Of a stretch of DNA of 64,000 bases, positions 62,153 through 64,000 are shown piece after piece. Each line of letters begins with the position of its first letter. Positions within the stretch are counted from its first letter, which is position 1. The stretch comes from Pedobacter soli (lineage in GTDB: Bacteria; Bacteroidota; Bacteroidia; Sphingobacteriales; Sphingobacteriaceae), in NCBI RefSeq assembly GCF_900101435.1, contig NZ_FMZH01000001.1, forward strand, positions 62,001-126,000. Reading direction: 5' to 3'. The notes under the pieces were generated by a model, which was not told the origin of the DNA, did no database searches, and was given only the letters and a program-made list of their open reading frames with translations. Made by a program: the position numbers and the translations under genes.

Positions 62153-63380
62153 TCAAGCCGAAACTTTCAGAATAGCCGTACGTAAATTTGGTCCTTTCGA
62201 ATCTGCCATGCAGAAATTCTGGGACAGCTATTGTGCCTTTTCTGGCTGTACACTCCAGCTGGAAATGCAGATTATGGATTTGCACGAGCTTTATGAAAGT
62301 ACCATTACCAATCAGGGTTTAGCTAAAGGTGCATTTGATATTGCGCACATCAATACCGATTGGGTGTATGAAGGCTACCTGAACCAGGCGTTTGAAGTTT
62401 TAAATCCTTATATCAACACCAGTAAACCCGTAGATTTTCCAAATGGCTGGAGCAAATCGTTACTTGGTTTACAACGCTTTGGCTGGGAAGTGGTGGGTTT
62501 ACCTTTTCACGATGGTCCGGAATGTTTTATTTACCGCAAAGATTTGTTTGAGAGCGAAACCGAACAAGCCAATTATTTAAAGCGGTTTGGAAAAGCGCTT
62601 ACAGTACCCCAAACCTGGGAAGATTTTTATCAGGTAGCGCGGTTTTTTAACCGCCCTGACAAGAATCTATATGGCAGCATCTTTGCCTGCTATCCCGATG
62701 GGCACAATACCGTTTTCGATTTTTGCCTCCAACTATGGACCAGAGGAGGCAGCCTGGTCGATAAAAAAGGAAACATTCAAATCAACTGCCAGGCGGCAGT
62801 AGAAGGTCTTGATTTTTACCGGAAGATCGTAAACGATCAAACAGCAGTTCATCCGAAATCAAAAGATTTTGAATCGGTTGCGGCCGGTGTAGCTTTTGCC
62901 AATGGCGAAGCCGCCATGATGATCAATTGGTTTGGTTTTGCCGGCATGTGCGAAGTAGATGCAAATTCGAAGGTAAAAGGTAAAGTAGGTGTCGATTTGT
63001 TACCCACAGCAGCTGGTAAGGCATCGGCATCCTTAAATGTATACTGGCTTTACACCATTGCCAAAGGCAGTAAAAATAAAGAAGTGGCTTACGATTTCCT
63101 GAAATTTGCCACGAATGTACAGCAAGATAAGCTATTGACGCTTGAAGGAGGAATCGGTTGCCGTCTATCGACCTGGAAAGATGCAGAAGTGAACGAAATT
63201 ATTCCATACTACCATAAATTAGAACAGTTACATGAGGTGGCCAATATGCTGCCACAGCATAAAAACTGGACTCATATTGCCAAAATTATTGATGAAATGG
63301 TCTTAAAAGCCATGAATACCACAGCTGAATCTGCCGGTTTAATTGAGGCAGCCCAAGACCAGATTAACAAATTGAATTAA
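62145..63380 (+). CDS. Solute-binding-protein-like protein without signal peptide (second copy)
   Basis: A 411-residue relative of the gene at 58590, with standard family sequence ([44 protein letters not shown]). Again there is no signal peptide or lipobox. It overlaps the CoA-transferase stop by eight bases and is followed at once by a Gfo/Idh/MocA gene. The paired arrangement with CoA-transferases is the notable feature. Confidence 0.7.
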   Translation: MPNQAETFRIAVRKFGPFESAMQKFWDSYCAFSGCTLQLEMQIMDLHELYESTITNQGLAKGAFDIAHINTDWVYEGYLNQAFEVLNPYINTSKPVDFPNGWSKSLLGLQRFGWEVVGLPFHDGPECFIYRKDLFESETEQANYLKRFGKALTVPQTWEDFYQVARFFNRPDKNLYGSIFACYPDGHNTVFDFCLQLWTRGGSLVDKKGNIQINCQAAVEGLDFYRKIVNDQTAVHPKSKDFESVAAGVAFANGEAAMMINWFGFAGMCEVDANSKVKGKVGVDLLPTAAGKASASLNVYWLYTIAKGSKNKEVAYDFLKFATNVQQDKLLTLEGGIGCRLSTWKDAEVNEIIPYYHKLEQLHEVANMLPQHKNWTHIAKIIDEMVLKAMNTTAESAGLIEAAQDQINKLN

Positions 63381-64000
63381 ATGAGTATCGATATCCAATA
63401 TAAACCAATTTTACCTGAAACCAAACAGCCAATTATCATTATTGGTGCCGGCGGAATTGTGGCTGATGCACATCTGCCTGCTTATAAAATTGCGGGCTTT
63501 GAAGTATATGGCATTGTAAACCGGACTAAAGCCAGGGCACAGAAACTGGCCGATGCTTTCGGCATCGCTCATGTTTTTGATAGTGTAGCTGAAGCCGTTG
63601 CTGCAGCGCCTGAAAATACGGTGTTCGATATTACCATTATGCCCGAGCAGTATATCGAAACCCTAAAGCAATTACCTGATGGTGCAGCGGTTTTAATTCA
63701 AAAGCCCATGGGCGATGATTTTAACCAGGCAAAAGAAATTTTGGCTTTATGCCGGGCCAAAAACCTCAAGGCAGCTATTAACTTTCAGCTGCGTTTTGCG
63801 CCTTTTGTAAGTGCTGCAAAATACCTCATTGATAAAGGCTTGATTGGTGAGCTATACGATATGGAAGTCAGGGTAACCATTAAAACCCCCTGGGAAATTT
63901 TCCCGCATGTGATCATCCATCCACGTTTAGAGATTCAGTATCATAGCATCCACTATGTTGATTTAATCCGTTCATTTTTAGGCAATCCCAATAGTGTACT
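63381..64000 (+). CDS. Gfo/Idh/MocA-family oxidoreductase, 3' truncated by the window
   Basis: Starts immediately after the stop of the solute-binding-like gene and runs off the window (206 full codons visible). Rossmann motif IIIGAGGIVADAHLPAYK, family motif QKPMGDD (the EKP position), and the start of the substrate domain (NFQLRFAPFVSAAKYLI). It belongs to the CoA-transferase cassette and is likely a dehydrogenase for the same substrate. Confidence 0.8.
   Translation, partial: MSIDIQYKPILPETKQPIIIIGAGGIVADAHLPAYKIAGFEVYGIVNRTKARAQKLADAFGIAHVFDSVAEAVAAAPENTVFDITIMPEQYIETLKQLPDGAAVLIQKPMGDDFNQAKEILALCRAKNLKAAINFQLRFAPFVSAAKYLIDKGLIGELYDMEVRVTIKTPWEIFPHVIIHPRLEIQYHSIHYVDLIRSFLGNPNSV

Noticed and set aside
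58590..63380. A conventional ABC sugar importer
   Set aside because: The solute-binding-like proteins lack export signals and no permease or ATPase genes were found nearby.

Overview
The window looks like a chromosomal carbohydrate-utilisation region of a Bacteroidota member, most likely a Pedobacter-like member of the Sphingobacteriaceae. The reasons are two SusC/SusD pairs, many secreted glycoside hydrolases, promoter boxes of the TAnnTTTG type, and short genes packed with 1-8 bp gaps or overlaps. I see no rRNA, tRNA, CRISPR array, transposase or phage gene. Only three genes are on the minus strand. Genus assignment is inference from protein style, not from a marker gene.

Layout. (1) 1-5741: a 5'-truncated SusC, its SusD and a third lipoprotein, closed by a terminator near 5800. 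(2) 6501-11583: a second, complete SusC/SusD pair, closed by a terminator near 11650. (3) 11968-42749: about 31 kb of same-strand genes. They are two tandem PL1-type pectate lyases, a beta-helix/DUF6298 protein, a GH140-type apiosidase, a GH43-type lipoprotein, a beta-propeller protein, a sialate-O-acetylesterase-type esterase, a GH2, a GH78, a DUF3826 protein, a BNR/sialidase-like propeller, an alpha/beta-hydrolase esterase, a TIM-barrel isomerase, a GH141-like beta-helix fused to an L-rhamnose-mutarotase-type domain, a Gfo/Idh/MocA oxidoreductase, an SSS symporter and a second GH78. (4) 42805-50896: a GntR-centred mannose-type module with a GntR repressor, a phosphomannose-isomerase fusion, an MFS sugar porter, a GH92 and an opposite-strand six-hairpin glycosidase. 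(5) 51055-64000: an IclR regulator divergent from a GH78, a five-bladed propeller, a GH2, and then a cytoplasmic-looking cassette of solute-binding-like protein, two CoA-transferases, a second solute-binding-like protein and a truncated Gfo/Idh/MocA gene.

How it may work together. Surface SusD lipoproteins and TonB-dependent SusC porins would capture and import oligosaccharides. The pectate lyases, three rhamnosidases, apiosidase, fucosidase-like enzyme, galactosidases, GH43 and esterases together point to a complex pectin, with RG-I/RG-II-like side chains the best guess. Sugars then enter through the SSS and MFS porters and are processed by isomerase and oxidoreductase enzymes.

Unusual points. 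The intergenic DNA is full of several families of short palindromic repeats. In three secreted enzymes such repeats lie in frame inside the N-terminal coding sequence. A 23-bp element repeated 7 kb apart marks two likely GntR-controlled promoters. A promoter/leader block is shared by the second SusC and the pectate lyases. The right end carries paired solute-binding-like proteins without signal peptides next to paired CaiB/BaiF CoA-transferases and no ABC permease, the best candidate here for an undescribed system.
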